From Arthrobacter sp. UNC362MFTsu5.1 (GTDB taxonomy: Bacteria; Actinomycetota; Actinomycetes; Actinomycetales; Micrococcaceae): a stretch of 64,000 bases of DNA. The stretch spans positions 124,001 through 188,000 of the forward strand of contig NZ_JMLE01000001.1 of assembly GCF_000685965.1 (NCBI RefSeq). The letters run 5' to 3'. The notes beneath the pieces were generated by a model. The model was not told the origin of the DNA. It saw only the letters and a list, made by a program, of their open reading frames with translations, and did no database searches. The translations under genes were made by a program, and so were the position numbers. Positions 52,119 to 62,523 of the stretch are shown in pieces (within the stretch, counting starts at the first letter, position 1; every line of letters starts with the position of its first letter).

Positions 52119-52763
52119 TTGATCAGTTTTCTCCGCGGAACCGTAGCGCACGTCGGGTTGTCGTCCGCCGTGATCGACCTCAACGGCGCCGGCATGAGCG
52201 TGAACGCCACACCCCAGACCCTCAGCGGGCTGCGCCTCGGAGAAGAGGGCAAGCTCTACACCTCGCTGATCGTTCGTGAGGATTCACTGACGCTGTTCGG
52301 CTTCTCCAGCGATGACGAACGCGAGGTGTTCGATATCCTGCTCAGCGTGAGCGGCGTCGGGCCCCGCCTGGCACTGGCCGTCCTTGCCGTCCACGATCCC
52401 GAAGCCATCCGCGTCGCGGCGCACACCGGCGACGGCAAAGCGTTCACCAAGGTCCCCGGCATCGGACCGAAGGTCGCCGGCAGGATAGTCCTGGAACTCG
52501 CCGGAAAACTCGTGCCGCACGGCACCGGTTCGGCGGCAGCACCCGCAGCAGCCGCTCCCGCCCCGTGGAAGCCGCAGGTGGTGGCAGCAATGACGAGCCT
52601 CGGCTGGTCCGAAAAGGATGCCACTGCCAGCATCGACAAAGCACTGTCGGATTCCCCGGAACTCGAGGCCGGCGGCCAGGTGGCCGAAATCCTGCGGGCC
52701 ACGCTGCGCTGGCTTGGCCAGGACGGCGCGCGCGCGGGCAACCGGGTAGGCAGTCGTGGCTGA
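52119..52763 (+). CDS. ruvA: Holliday junction branch migration protein RuvA
   Basis: Encodes 214 aa from TTG 52119 (AGGAG upstream), giving [13 protein letters not shown], the normal family start. Two HhH motifs: [16 protein letters not shown] and [20 protein letters not shown]. An Ala/Pro linker precedes the C-terminal domain III ([20 protein letters not shown]) that contacts RuvB. Overlaps ruvB by 8 bp. Confidence 0.96.
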   Translation: MISFLRGTVAHVGLSSAVIDLNGAGMSVNATPQTLSGLRLGEEGKLYTSLIVREDSLTLFGFSSDDEREVFDILLSVSGVGPRLALAVLAVHDPEAIRVAAHTGDGKAFTKVPGIGPKVAGRIVLELAGKLVPHGTGSAAAPAAAAPAPWKPQVVAAMTSLGWSEKDATASIDKALSDSPELEAGGQVAEILRATLRWLGQDGARAGNRVGSRG

Positions 52764-53844
52764 GCCCACCCTGGTTGGCGGGGGAGAGGAGCCGGAGGAG
52801 CGGGTCATCGAGGCGGCCCTCCGGCCCAAGAACCTGCACGACTTCGTGGGCCAGCACCGTGTCCGCAAGCAACTGTCCCTGGTGCTGGAAGCATCGCGAA
52901 TGCGCGGCCGCAGCGCCGACCACGTCCTGTTGTCCGGCCCGCCCGGCCTGGGCAAGACCACGTTGTCCATGATCATCGCGGCCGAGATGAACGCCCCGCT
53001 GCGGATCAGCAGCGGTCCGGCCATCCAGCACGCCGGAGACCTGGCCGCCATCCTTTCCTCCCTCTCGGAAGGAGAGGTCCTCTTCCTCGATGAGATCCAC
53101 CGCATGTCCCGGCCCGCGGAAGAAATGCTGTACATGGCCATGGAGGACTTCCGCGTGGACATCGTGGTGGGAAAGGGCGCCGGAGCCACGGCAATTCCCC
53201 TCGAGCTGCCTCCGTTTACCCTGGTGGGCGCCACCACGCGTGCCGGCCTCCTGCCGGGGCCGTTGCGCGACAGGTTCGGCTTCACCGGCCACCTGGAGTT
53301 CTATTCCGTTGAGGAACTGGAGCTCGTCCTGAGGCGTTCGGCCGGCCTGCTGGACCTGAAGGTCAACTCGGCGGGCTTCAGCGAAATCGCGGGCAGGTCC
53401 AGGGGCACTCCCCGAATTGCGAACCGCCTGCTCCGCCGCGTCCGCGACTGGGCGCTCGTCCACGGCATTGAGCAGATCGATGCGCGCGCGGCCTCTGCCG
53501 CGCTTGACATGTACGAGGTGGACAAGAGGGGCCTTGACCGGCTGGACCGCTCCGTCCTCGAAGCCCTGATCACCAAGTTCGGCGGCGGGCCGGTGGGCCT
53601 TTCAACACTGGCCATTGCCGTGGGTGAAGAGCCGGAAACGGTGGAGACCGTTGCCGAGCCCTACCTGGTCCGCGAGGGGCTCCTCGGGCGGACGCCGCGC
53701 GGCCGGATCGCGATGGCACCGGCCTGGACCCACCTGGGCTACGCGGTTCCGGACGGAGTGTTCGGCCAGGAAACGCTGGCCCTGTTCGAAACGGACGACC
53801 TCAGCGTCGAGCCGGTGGCAGGGTGGCTGCCGAACGGCCAATAG
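52756..53844 (+). CDS. ruvB: Holliday junction branch migration ATPase RuvB
   Basis: Encodes 362 aa. AAA+ ATPase: Walker [10 protein letters not shown] at 61-69, Walker B LFLDEIHR, sensor [18 protein letters not shown], arginine finger region, and the C-terminal winged helix ([20 protein letters not shown]). Drives branch migration with RuvA. Starts inside the end of ruvA. Confidence 0.98.
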   Translation: MAEPTLVGGGEEPEERVIEAALRPKNLHDFVGQHRVRKQLSLVLEASRMRGRSADHVLLSGPPGLGKTTLSMIIAAEMNAPLRISSGPAIQHAGDLAAILSSLSEGEVLFLDEIHRMSRPAEEMLYMAMEDFRVDIVVGKGAGATAIPLELPPFTLVGATTRAGLLPGPLRDRFGFTGHLEFYSVEELELVLRRSAGLLDLKVNSAGFSEIAGRSRGTPRIANRLLRRVRDWALVHGIEQIDARAASAALDMYEVDKRGLDRLDRSVLEALITKFGGGPVGLSTLAIAVGEEPETVETVAEPYLVREGLLGRTPRGRIAMAPAWTHLGYAVPDGVFGQETLALFETDDLSVEPVAGWLPNGQ

Positions 53845-54018
53845 CAGCGTCCGGCTTACTTTCCCTTTAGACTGGTATGACGCTCGGCACGTTCGGGTCT
53901 TTGTTTCTGTGGGCGGCTCCGGCCGCCGTTGGCTGGGCATGGTTTTTCTGCCGGGTGGGCCGAAACGAAGCCGACGTTGCTGTAAATCAGCTACGCAAGT
54001 ACAGAACGGAAACTTCCT

Positions 54019-54501
54019 GTGTTCGGACATATTACTGCCCAGGCCCAGCCGCAGGCCGGCGGCGGCATCGACATCATGACCATCCTGCTCTTCGTGATGC
54101 TCGGAGTCTTCATCTTCATGATGTTCCGCCGCAACAAGAAGACCCAGCAGCAGCAGGCAACGCTTCAGTCGCAGTTCGCCCCGGGCGTCGAGGTCATGAC
54201 CAGCTTCGGACTCTTCGGACGCATCGTCTCCATCAACGAGGACGAAAACAAGGTCGTCATCGAACTGTCCCCGGGCAACCTGGCCACCGTGCACCGCCAG
54301 GCCGTCACCAAGATCGTTGAGCCGGTTGTTGCTGCCGAAGAGCCCACCGTCGTTCCGGACGACGCCTCCTCCCTGACCGGACACGACGCCGACCGCGCCG
54401 ATGCCGTTAACCGCCCCGAGGCCGTCCGCACCGACGTTGCTAACGAGACGCCGGAAGAATCGCTGAAGCGTCTTAACGACGAAGGCAAGAAGGACAGCTA
54501 G
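54019..54501 (+). CDS. yajC: Preprotein translocase subunit YajC
   Basis: Encodes 160 aa from GTG 54019. One N-terminal TM helix (MTILLFVMLGVFIFMMF), RRNKKTQQQQATLQSQFAPG, then MTSFGLFGRIVSINEDENKV, the YajC signature. A 60-residue acidic tail of Ala, Asp and Glu follows the core, longer than in enterobacteria but usual in actinobacteria. Works with SecDF at the translocase. A shorter start at ATG 54077 would lose little. Confidence 0.95.
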   Translation: MFGHITAQAQPQAGGGIDIMTILLFVMLGVFIFMMFRRNKKTQQQQATLQSQFAPGVEVMTSFGLFGRIVSINEDENKVVIELSPGNLATVHRQAVTKIVEPVVAAEEPTVVPDDASSLTGHDADRADAVNRPEAVRTDVANETPEESLKRLNDEGKKDS

Positions 54502-54616
54502 TCTGGCGTTTCCGCCAAGTCCCGCTAAGTAGAATTAACGACGGTAGCGGGCTGCCGCCGGAGTGTGAGCGGAGCTCGCCCCGGCGGCTCCTCCGTAAAC
54601 AATAGAAAGATCGACA

Positions 54617-56374
54617 ATGGCACGTACTGGCCCCAAAAACTCAGCACTCAGGGTGCTGGTCTGGCTCGGCGTTATCCTCGCCGTCATGACTGCCGTGCTC
54701 GCCGGCGGCTCCATTTCCGGCCAGGCCAGCTGGGCACCAAAGCTTGCACTTGACCTTGAGGGCGGAACCCAGATGATCCTGGCGCCCAAGGTCGAGGGCG
54801 GTTCGGACATCAACGAGGATCAGCTCAACCAGGCCGTTGCGATCATTCGCCAGCGCGTGGACGGCTCGGGCGTCGCGGAAGCGGAAATCAGCACGCAGTC
54901 CGGCCGCAACGTGGTGGTCAGCCTTCCGGGTACCCCGTCCAAGGAGACCCGCGCCCTCATCCAGGCTTCGGCCGACATGAACTTCCGCCCGGTGCTCCAG
55001 GCCGGAGCCGGCGCCGCCGTGCCTACGGAATCCCTGACTCCGGACGACAAGCTGCCCAAGCCGACGGCTGAGCCGGCCAACAGCAGCGACGTCAACTGGG
55101 TCACGCCCGAGGTGTACAAGAAGTTCGAGACGCTGGACTGCGACAACCCCTCGCAGGACAAGCAGGAACGCTCGGACCCCGCCAAGCCGCTGGTGACCTG
55201 TGAGCCGGCGACGGCCACGTCCCCGGCCATCAAGTACATCCTGGGTCCGGTGGAAGTGAAGGGCTCGAACATCAAGTCCTCGTCCTTCCAGCTGCAGCAG
55301 GGAGCACAGGGCGCTGTCACCAACGAATGGGCCGTGAACATCCAGTTCGACGAGCAGGGAACCGCCAAGTTCAAGGAAGTCACTGAACGGCTGTACCAGT
55401 TCTTCGTGGCCGCCGGCGGCGAATCGGGCAACGACCCCAAGGCCCAGTTCGCCATTGTCCTCGATGACCAGGTCATCTCCGCTCCGCGCTCCCTTGCTGT
55501 GATCACCGACGGCCGTCCCCAGATCACCGGCGGATTCACCGAGCAGTCCGCAAAGGCATTGTCGGACCAGCTGCGCTTCGGTGCACTCCCCATCAGCTTC
55601 GAGATCCAGAGCGAGCAGCAGATTTCCGCAACCCTGGGCGGTGAGCAGCTCAAGATGGGCCTGCTCGCCGGTGTGATCGGCCTGCTGCTCGTGGTGGTCT
55701 ACTCCCTCTTCCAGTACCGGGCGCTCGGATTCGTCACCATTTTCTCCCTTGTGGTGGCCGGAGCCCTGACCTATCTGGCGATTGCCATCCTGGGCTGGAC
55801 CGAGAACTACCGCTTGTCACTCGCCGGCGTCGCCGGCCTCATCGTGGCCATCGGCCAGACGGCTGACTCGTTCATCGTCTACTTCGAACGAATCCGTGAT
55901 GAACTGCGCGAAGGCCGCGGGCTCGTCTCCGCCGTGGAAAACGGCTGGAAGCGTGCCAAGCGCACCGTCCTGGCCTCCAAGGCAGTGAACCTGCTGGCAG
56001 CGCTGGTCCTCTACTTCGTCGCTGTGGGCAACGTGCGCGGCTTTGCGTTCACCCTGGGCCTGACCGCCATCGCCGACCTCATCGTCGTGTTCATGTTCAC
56101 CCACCCGACCCTGCAGCTCCTGGCCCGCACCAAGTTCTTCGGCGAGGGCCACCGCTTCTCCGGCCTTGACCCCAAGCGCCTCGGCGCCGTGCCGCTCTAC
56201 CGCGGTGCAGGCAGGCTCCGCACACCGGAAGAAAAGCCGGGTGTGGTGCGCGCCAAGAACACCGGCGCCGCAGCTGAAGCCGAGCGCCGGATGACCATTG
56301 CAGAACGCCGCCTGGCGGAAAAGCAGGAGCAGCTTGCCGGTTCCTCCAAGAGCACGTCCAAGGAGGGCAAGTAA
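54617..56374 (+). CDS. secD: Protein translocase subunit SecD
   Basis: Encodes 585 aa. First TM helix then APKLALDLEGGTQMILAPKV (D1 motif LDLxGG), a long extracytoplasmic P1 domain including a Pro/Ala-rich insert near 140-160, FRFGALPISFEIQSEQQISA, and five C-terminal TM helices with GLIVAIGQTADSFIVYFERI (the conserved D4 Asp is present). The basic cytoplasmic tail is Lys/Arg/Glu-rich. Directly followed by secF without a gap. Confidence 0.97.
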   Translation: MARTGPKNSALRVLVWLGVILAVMTAVLAGGSISGQASWAPKLALDLEGGTQMILAPKVEGGSDINEDQLNQAVAIIRQRVDGSGVAEAEISTQSGRNVVVSLPGTPSKETRALIQASADMNFRPVLQAGAGAAVPTESLTPDDKLPKPTAEPANSSDVNWVTPEVYKKFETLDCDNPSQDKQERSDPAKPLVTCEPATATSPAIKYILGPVEVKGSNIKSSSFQLQQGAQGAVTNEWAVNIQFDEQGTAKFKEVTERLYQFFVAAGGESGNDPKAQFAIVLDDQVISAPRSLAVITDGRPQITGGFTEQSAKALSDQLRFGALPISFEIQSEQQISATLGGEQLKMGLLAGVIGLLLVVVYSLFQYRALGFVTIFSLVVAGALTYLAIAILGWTENYRLSLAGVAGLIVAIGQTADSFIVYFERIRDELREGRGLVSAVENGWKRAKRTVLASKAVNLLAALVLYFVAVGNVRGFAFTLGLTAIADLIVVFMFTHPTLQLLARTKFFGEGHRFSGLDPKRLGAVPLYRGAGRLRTPEEKPGVVRAKNTGAAAEAERRMTIAERRLAEKQEQLAGSSKSTSKEGK

Positions 56375-57397
56375 ATGACCACGAATTTTGCCACGTTCGG
56401 CAATGAGCTCTACACGGGCAAGCGCTCGTACAACTTCGTCGGTTCCAAGAAGATCTGGTTCATCATCGCGGCCGTCGCCGTGGCGCTGTCCATCCTCCTC
56501 CCGGTGGCCAAGGGCGGATTCAACCTCGGCATCGAGTTCCGGGGCGGGTCCGAATTCACCGTCTCCAACGTGAAGACCACGGAAGCGTCCCTCGGCGAGA
56601 AAGCCGTCCAGGACGTCGTGGAGGGCAGCATTCCACGCGTGGCCAACGTCGCCGGCAGCACGATGCGGATCCAGACGGACAAGCTCACCGATGACGAAAC
56701 CCTCCGCATCAAGGAAGGGCTGACCACCGCCTACGGTGTCACGGACAACGAGGTGACCTCCACCTTCGTGGGTCCCACCTGGGGTGCTGACGTCACCAAG
56801 CAGGCGCTCCTGGGCCTGGTGATTTTTGTCGTCATCGCGGCCGTCCTGATGGCGCTCTACTTCCGGACCTGGAAGATGTCGCTTTCGGCGCTGGTAGGCA
56901 TGCTCGTGACCATGTTTGTCACTGCGGGTGTGTACGCCCTCAGCGACTTCGAAGTGACGCCGTCCGCCATTATCGGGTTCCTTACGGTGCTCAGCTACTC
57001 GCTGTATGACACGGTGGTGGTCTTCGACAAGATCCGCGAGAACACCGCAGACCTTGACGCCTCCACCCGCCGCACGTTTGCCGAAGAGGTCAACCTTGCC
57101 GTCAACCAGACGCTGGTCCGGTCCATCAACACGATGATGGTGGCCATTCTTCCCGTGGGCGCCATCCTGTTCATCGGTGCCGGCCTCCTGGGCGCGGGCA
57201 CCCTGCGCGATCTGTCGCTGGCCCTGTTCGTTGGAATCCTGATCGGCACGGCAGCAACCATCTTCATCGCGGCCCCGCTGTATGCCTGGCTGAGGCAGAG
57301 CGAACCCGCGCTGGTCAAGCAGGCAGAGCGCGTTGAACGCCGCCGTAGCGAGTCGGCTGCGAAGGCAGCCGCTGCGCCGGAGACTGCAACAGCCTAA
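56375..57397 (+). CDS. secF: Protein translocase subunit SecF
   Basis: Encodes 340 aa; the ATG follows the secD stop immediately. Contains FNLGIEFRGGSEFTVSNVKT, VGPTWGADVTKQALLGLVIF, GFLTVLSYSLYDTVVVFDKI (D4 motif with the functional Asp) and NQTLVRSINTMMVAILPVGA. Six TM helices and a basic, Ala-rich C terminus. Uses the proton gradient with SecD to pull proteins out after SecA translocation. Confidence 0.97.
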   Translation: MTTNFATFGNELYTGKRSYNFVGSKKIWFIIAAVAVALSILLPVAKGGFNLGIEFRGGSEFTVSNVKTTEASLGEKAVQDVVEGSIPRVANVAGSTMRIQTDKLTDDETLRIKEGLTTAYGVTDNEVTSTFVGPTWGADVTKQALLGLVIFVVIAAVLMALYFRTWKMSLSALVGMLVTMFVTAGVYALSDFEVTPSAIIGFLTVLSYSLYDTVVVFDKIRENTADLDASTRRTFAEEVNLAVNQTLVRSINTMMVAILPVGAILFIGAGLLGAGTLRDLSLALFVGILIGTAATIFIAAPLYAWLRQSEPALVKQAERVERRRSESAAKAAAAPETATA

Positions 57398-57413
57398 TCT
57401 GTTCGGCTGCCGA

Positions 57414-57449
57414 GGGCCGGACTCCGTCATTCGTGACGGGGTCCGGCCC
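57414..57449 (+). terminator. Hairpin after secF
   Basis: Sixteen-bp arms (57414-57429 and 57434-57449) with one mismatch and a stable TTCG tetraloop, 17 bases after the secF stop. Confidence 0.75.
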
Positions 57450-57515
57450 TTCGCATCTGCGTCCCGGTTACGGATGTGTCCTGCCGCGGGAATAGACTGG
57501 GATAATTAACGGGTC

Positions 57516-59924
57516 GTGAGGGGTGCTTCATTGGAAGAACGTTCGACGTCGGCGCCAACGGCCGACGGTGGTGAAGGTCCGGGCCAGGGTCCGCAGACCG
57601 GTTTGGTCGCGCCCGGGCACCCGGATGCAGGCGTGCCGGTTGACAGTTCAGGGTTCCGTCCCACCTTCCCCGGACGCCGCGAACGCACCAGGTCCAGACT
57701 GGCGCGGCTGACCGGCCGCGGTACGGCAACGTACTCGCCCATCCTGGAACCGCTACTCCGCACCGTTCGGGCCAACAACCCGAAAGAGGATTTCGACCTC
57801 ATCCAGCGGGCCTTCGTGGTGGCCGAACAGAGCCACCGGGGGCAGAAACGCAAGAGCGGCGATCCGTACATTACCCACCCCGTCGCGGTGGCCACCATCC
57901 TGGCCGAACTCGGACTGAGCGGCACCACCCTGGCAGCCGCCCTCCTGCACGACACCGTTGAAGACACCCCCTACACGCTTGCGGACCTCAAGAGGGACTT
58001 CGGCCCCGAGGTCGCCATGCTGGTTGACGGCGTGACCAAGCTGGACAAGGTGAGCTTCGGCGAAGCCGCACAGTCCGAAACCGTCCGCAAGATGGTGGTC
58101 GCGATGGCCAAGGACATCCGCGTGCTGATGATCAAACTCGCGGACCGGCTGCACAATGCGCGCACCTGGCGGTTCGTGTCCGCGGAGTCATCGGCCCGCA
58201 AAGCCCGCGAAACGCTGGAAATCTTCGCACCGCTGGCACACCGCCTCGGAATGAACACCATCAAGTGGGAACTTGAAGACCTGTCCTTCGCGGCGCTGTA
58301 CCCGAAGGTATACGAGGAAATCGTGCGCATGGTGGGGGACCGGACCCCGGAGCGCGAAAAGAGCCTGAGCGTCATCCGGAACCAGATCACCGACGATCTC
58401 CGGACCGCCAAGATCAAGGCCACCATCACGGGCCGGCCCAAGCATTACTACTCGATTTACCAGAAGATGATTGTCCGCGACAAGGACTTCGACGACATCA
58501 ACGACCTGATGGGTGTTCGCGTCCTGGTGGATTCCGTCCGGGACTGTTACGCCGCCCTGGGCACGCTGCATTCGCGCTGGAACCCGCTTCCGGGCCGGTT
58601 CAAGGACTACATCGCGATGCCGAAGTTCAACATGTACCAGTCCCTACACACCACGGTCATCGGGCCGGGCGGCAAACCGGTGGAAATCCAGATCCGCACC
58701 CACGAAATGCACCGCCGCGCCGAGTACGGCGTCGCAGCGCACTGGAAGTACAAGGATCAGCCGAACAGGACGGCCGCCGGCCCCGGCAGCCCCCGCGACG
58801 GCGACATGGGCTGGCTCCGGTCCCTGGTCGACTGGCAGCAGGAAACATCCGACCCCGGCGAGTTCCTGGACTCCCTGCGGTTTGAAATCAATGCCCGTGA
58901 AGTGTTCGTGTTCACGCCCAAGGGTGAAGTGATGGCACTGCCTGCCGGATCAACGCCCGTGGACTTCGCCTATGCCGTCCACACCGAAGTGGGCCACCGG
59001 ACCATCGGAGCCAGGGTCAACGGCAAGCTGGTTCCCCTCAACAGCGAGCTCAACCACGGTGACTGGGTTGAGATCTTTACCTCCAAGGCGGAGGGCGCCG
59101 GCCCCAGCCAGGACTGGCAGCACTTCGTCAAGAGCGCCCGAGCCCGCAACAAGATCCGGCAATGGTTCAGCAAGGAACGCCGCGAAGAGGCAATTGACCG
59201 CGGCAAGGAACTCCTGACCAAAGCGATGCGGAAGCAGAACCTTCCCCTGCAGCGCCTGATGACCCATGACGCCCTGGCCGAAGTCGCCGAGCACTTCAAG
59301 TATGTGGACATCTCCGGCCTCTACGCCGGGGTGGGTGACGGGCACACGTCGGCCCAGTCCGTCATGGAGCGCCTTGTGGAGACCCTCGGCGGGAACGAGG
59401 GCCCGGAGGATGACCTGACCGAGGTCAGCATCCCCACCCAGGTGAGCAAGACGAAGTACTCCGACTCCGGCGTGATCGTCCGCGGTGTGGGGGACGTCTG
59501 GGTCAAGCTCGCCCGCTGCTGTACGCCGGTGCCTCCGGATCCCATCCTGGGGTTCGTGACCCGGGGATCAGGAGTGTCTGTGCACCGCACGGACTGCACC
59601 AATGTCTCCGACCTGAAGGACCAGCCGGACCGCATCGTGGAAGTTGACTGGGCTCCCACCCAGTCCAGCGTGTTCCTCGTGGAGATTCAGGTGGAGGCCC
59701 TGGACCGGAAGTCGCTGCTGTCCGACGTCACCAGGATCCTCTCCGAAAATCACGTCAACATCCTTGCCGCCAGCGTGCACACGTCAACGGACAGGGTGGC
59801 CATCTCGAAGTTCGCATTCGAGATGGGGGACCCCAAATACCTCAGCCACGTGCTCAGTGCGGTGCGCCGGATCGACGGTGTGTTTGATGTTTACCGGACC
59901 ACAGGAAACCGGCGGCGCAGCTAA
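57516..59924 (+). CDS. relA: Bifunctional (p)ppGpp synthetase/hydrolase (Rel/RSH)
   Basis: Encodes 802 aa from GTG 57516; a TTG at 57531 preceded by GAGGGG is an alternative. HD hydrolase domain: [20 protein letters not shown] (HDxxED) and [16 protein letters not shown]. Synthetase: [63 protein letters not shown] domain with [20 protein letters not shown], then a zinc-finger region and a C-terminal ACT domain (SRILSE-like [20 protein letters not shown]). Makes and degrades the stringent-response alarmone. Confidence 0.97.
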   Translation: MRGASLEERSTSAPTADGGEGPGQGPQTGLVAPGHPDAGVPVDSSGFRPTFPGRRERTRSRLARLTGRGTATYSPILEPLLRTVRANNPKEDFDLIQRAFVVAEQSHRGQKRKSGDPYITHPVAVATILAELGLSGTTLAAALLHDTVEDTPYTLADLKRDFGPEVAMLVDGVTKLDKVSFGEAAQSETVRKMVVAMAKDIRVLMIKLADRLHNARTWRFVSAESSARKARETLEIFAPLAHRLGMNTIKWELEDLSFAALYPKVYEEIVRMVGDRTPEREKSLSVIRNQITDDLRTAKIKATITGRPKHYYSIYQKMIVRDKDFDDINDLMGVRVLVDSVRDCYAALGTLHSRWNPLPGRFKDYIAMPKFNMYQSLHTTVIGPGGKPVEIQIRTHEMHRRAEYGVAAHWKYKDQPNRTAAGPGSPRDGDMGWLRSLVDWQQETSDPGEFLDSLRFEINAREVFVFTPKGEVMALPAGSTPVDFAYAVHTEVGHRTIGARVNGKLVPLNSELNHGDWVEIFTSKAEGAGPSQDWQHFVKSARARNKIRQWFSKERREEAIDRGKELLTKAMRKQNLPLQRLMTHDALAEVAEHFKYVDISGLYAGVGDGHTSAQSVMERLVETLGGNEGPEDDLTEVSIPTQVSKTKYSDSGVIVRGVGDVWVKLARCCTPVPPDPILGFVTRGSGVSVHRTDCTNVSDLKDQPDRIVEVDWAPTQSSVFLVEIQVEALDRKSLLSDVTRILSENHVNILAASVHTSTDRVAISKFAFEMGDPKYLSHVLSAVRRIDGVFDVYRTTGNRRRS

Positions 59925-59930
59925 CAACCC

Positions 59931-59981
59931 GTCGGGGGAACCGGCCGCGGCTAAACCTGTCGGGGGAACTAGCCGCGGCTA
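59931..59981. repeat. Two imperfect 23-bp direct repeats after relA
   Basis: GTCGGGGGAACCGGCCGCGG plus CTA at 59931-59953 recurs at 59959-59981 with a two-base change. The second copy includes the stop codon of the minus-strand gene at 59979. Confidence 0.75.
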
Positions 59982-60608
59982 TCCGGGCTCGGGCTTTAGG
60001 GCCGAGAGTATCTCCAGGGCCGCCTTCTTGTGCGGAACCCGGGGCGTGGCCTCGACGGCCAGCGTGAGCAGCCGCAGCCTGACATCCAGCTCAGGGCGTG
60101 CCAGCATCTTCCGCAGGGCCGGCAACGCCCGTTCCGCGTCCACGTGCAGGGCGATGTCCAGGGCTGTACGCAGCGGACTGGAAACCATCAGCCCGCCCAG
60201 GCTGACGACGTCGAACGGGCCAAGCCTGACTTCGTGCAGGGTGCAACCGCGGGTGGACCTCAAGCTGGAAACCCGGCGGGTGGCATCCACGAGGAGCGCA
60301 AGGCGGTCCGGTTCCCCGGCGCAGCCGTAGATCCATGCCGCCGTCATCCTGCCCGCCACGACCCGCTGCCGGATACCCGGCGGGACGGCAAAGGAGGCCG
60401 CGCGGGCCCGCAGCTGCGGAGTGGCCGCAGTACCAGGCAGCATGTACCCGCGCTGGTACAACTGGCTCAGGAGGCCGTCCGCGGCCATCGCCTGCAATTC
60501 CGGCCACGAGAATACACGGCCGGGCGAATAGAGTTCCGTGGGCCCGGGGACTGCGGGCACATGGTGCGCCGGCACGGTGCGTGGGGTGAGCGGAGACGAG
60601 GTAGCCAT
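59979..60608 (-). CDS. AbiEi-like protein of unknown function
   Basis: Encodes 209 aa. Pattern of a small N-terminal winged-helix (PGRVFSWPELQAMAADGLLS, QLYQRGYMLPGTAATPQLRA), then AAWIYGCAGEPDRLALLVDA, and a C-terminal part with VRLGPFDVVSLGGLMVSSPL, RTALDIALHVDAERALPALR. This layout resembles actinobacterial AbiEi-type antitoxin/regulators, but no AbiEii nucleotidyltransferase toxin gene lies nearby, so toxin-antitoxin function is not supported. Conserved beside rel by impression; the call is tentative. Confidence 0.65.
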   Translation of the reverse strand: MATSSPLTPRTVPAHHVPAVPGPTELYSPGRVFSWPELQAMAADGLLSQLYQRGYMLPGTAATPQLRARAASFAVPPGIRQRVVAGRMTAAWIYGCAGEPDRLALLVDATRRVSSLRSTRGCTLHEVRLGPFDVVSLGGLMVSSPLRTALDIALHVDAERALPALRKMLARPELDVRLRLLTLAVEATPRVPHKKAALEILSALKPEPG

Positions 60609-60638
60609 TCAGCCATCTTTTCCTGCCGGCTTAAACGG

Positions 60639-60686
60639 GTACAGGCCCCGTTCCGGATATGTGGATAAACGGAACGGGGCCTGTAC
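60639..60686 (-). terminator. Perfect 17-bp hairpin after the DUF349 gene
   Basis: Arms 60639-60655 and 60670-60686 are exact reverse complements around a 14-base AT-rich loop, 15 bases after the stop of the minus-strand gene. Confidence 0.75.
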
Positions 60687-60701
60687 TTGGCGCCTGTGTG
60701 C

Positions 60702-62462
60702 TTATGACAGTTCGCTGGCCGAGCGGGAGATCTGGTCAAGCCACGCCTGGCGTGCCTCCAGGGCTTCCTGGGCGGCCTTGATCTTGCGCTGGTCCCCGGC
60801 CTTCTCCGCCTTCGCGAGGTCTTCCTTCAGCCCGGCGATGGCGGCTTCCAGCTGCGACAGGGCGCTATTGGTCCGCGCCTTCGTCTCCGGGTTGGACCGC
60901 TTCCAGTTTTCGTCCTCGGCGTGGCGGACAGCGTCCTCCACCTTCCGGAGCCCGGCTTCGATCCGGCCCATGTCCGCACGAGGAACCTTGCCGGCCTCCT
61001 CCCAGCGGTCACGGATGGACTGGAGCGCCTTCTTGGCCGTGCCGAGATCCTTGATCGGCAGCAGGGCGTTCGCTTCGACCAGAAGGGCTTCCTTCACGGT
61101 CAGGTTCGCGCCGTATTCCTGGTCGATCTCGTCGTTGGCTGCCTGCCGCGAGGTGAAGAAGACGTCCTGAGCGGCGCGGAAGCGCGCCCACAGTGCGTCG
61201 TCGTCCTTGCGGCTTGCCCGCGGTGAGGCCTTCCATTCGTCCATCAGGCGGCGGTATTCACCGGCGGCGAAACCCCAGTCGGTGGAGGAAGACAGTGCCT
61301 CAGCTTCAGCGATCAGCTTTTCCTTCGCGGCCTTGGCTGCGGAGTTGTTGCTGTCCAGCTGCGAGAAGTACGCCCGGCGGTGGCGGTCGAAGACCGTCCG
61401 CGCTGCCCGGAACCGCTTCCAGAGAGCGTCCTCGTTGCTGCGGCCCAGCCGGACGCCGTTCTTCTGCGCCGTCTTCCAGCTTTCGAAGAGTTCGTTCATC
61501 CGGGCGCTGGAGGTCTTCCACTGGATCTGCGCGGGATCATGACCGGAAATTTCTTCAGCCTCCGCAACGATCGCTTCGCGGGCGGCCAGTTCGGCGGCGC
61601 GCACGGCGTCGTGTTCGGCCTTTTCGGCCTTTTCCAGTTCCGCAATCTGGGTGGACAGCGTGTCGAGACGGGCCTCGGCCGAGCGGAGATCGCCCACCAT
61701 GTTCCGTTCAGCGAGCTGCTCGCGCAGGTGCGTCACGGTTTTCTGCATGTCGGTGGTCGGGGCCTTGGAGCTCACCCGCTGTTCAAGCAGGACAATCTGG
61801 GCCACCACGTCGTCGTACTTCCGGGCGAAGTAGCCAAGGGCTTCCTCGTCGCTGACGTCCGGGTACTGACCGACGGGGTGTTCTTCGCCGTCGATGGTCA
61901 GGAAGACGTGGCCGTCGCCTTCGACGCGGCCCCAGCGTGCGGCTTCGGCCAGGGATGCAGCCGAGGAGACCGGAGCGGGGACGGGAACGGCAGGGGAGGA
62001 CGCAGCCTTCGGCCGTGCCGCGAAGGCAGCCGGTGAAGGCGCCGGGCGGGCTGCCGGACGCGGAGCCGGCGCTGGCGCGGCGGGAGCGTCAGCCTCCGCA
62101 GCCGGAGTCTCTGAGGCCGGAGCCTCAGCAGGCACGTCAGCCTCTGCGGACGGAGTCTCTGCCGCCGGAGCCTCGGCGGGCACGTCAGCCTCCGCAGCCG
62201 GAACCTCGGCCTCGGCGGGCACCTCAGCCTCCGCAGCCGGAACCTCGGCGGGCACCTCGGCCTCCGTAGCCGGAACCTCGGCCGGGGCCTCAACCTCAGC
62301 CTCAGGTGCGGAAGTTTCCTGGTCCGCTGACTGCGCATCTGCCGTAGCTTCGGGGGCTGCGTCGTTGCCGGCCGCCTGTGCGTCGTCAACCACCTGAGCG
62401 CCGGTCTCGGCTTCGTCGGAGGCTGCTGTTACTGTTTCGTCGGATTTCTGACTGTCTGTCAC
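60702..62462 (-). CDS. DUF349 protein with E/A/P-repeat N terminus
   Basis: Encodes 586 aa. The N-terminal 165 residues are acidic, Ala/Glu/Pro-rich and repeat PAEVPAAEAEV-like units about ten times. A conserved entry domain (WGRVEGDGHVFLTIDGEEHP, VGQYPDVSDEEALGYFARKY) is followed by a long coiled coil and several DUF349 repeats (WKTSSARMNELFESWKTAQK; LWKRFRAARTVFDRHRRAYF; YRRLMDEWKASPRASRKDDD; LWARFRAAQDVFFTSRQAAN). DUF349 proteins are cytoplasmic with suggested RNA- or ribosome-related roles. Own terminator downstream. Confidence 0.93.
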   Translation of the reverse strand: MTDSQKSDETVTAASDEAETGAQVVDDAQAAGNDAAPEATADAQSADQETSAPEAEVEAPAEVPATEAEVPAEVPAAEAEVPAEAEVPAAEADVPAEAPAAETPSAEADVPAEAPASETPAAEADAPAAPAPAPRPAARPAPSPAAFAARPKAASSPAVPVPAPVSSAASLAEAARWGRVEGDGHVFLTIDGEEHPVGQYPDVSDEEALGYFARKYDDVVAQIVLLEQRVSSKAPTTDMQKTVTHLREQLAERNMVGDLRSAEARLDTLSTQIAELEKAEKAEHDAVRAAELAAREAIVAEAEEISGHDPAQIQWKTSSARMNELFESWKTAQKNGVRLGRSNEDALWKRFRAARTVFDRHRRAYFSQLDSNNSAAKAAKEKLIAEAEALSSSTDWGFAAGEYRRLMDEWKASPRASRKDDDALWARFRAAQDVFFTSRQAANDEIDQEYGANLTVKEALLVEANALLPIKDLGTAKKALQSIRDRWEEAGKVPRADMGRIEAGLRKVEDAVRHAEDENWKRSNPETKARTNSALSQLEAAIAGLKEDLAKAEKAGDQRKIKAAQEALEARQAWLDQISRSASELS

Positions 62463-62523
62463 CGCTAAAAGTCTTTCGCTTGGAGGGAAATACCTGCACC
62501 CGCAGCGTGGAGGCCGGGGCTGG

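Noticed and set aside
55817..57430. Minus-strand frame opposite secDF
   Set aside because: Shadow of secD/secF coding sequence; glycine/histidine/arginine-rich without a domain.
59931..59981. Direct repeats after relA as an attachment site or insertion scar
   Set aside because: Only 23 bp, imperfect, with no adjacent integrase, transposase or tRNA gene.
62050..62330. Array of about 30-base repeats
   Set aside because: These encode the Pro-Ala-Glu repeats of the DUF349 protein in frame; not CRISPR.
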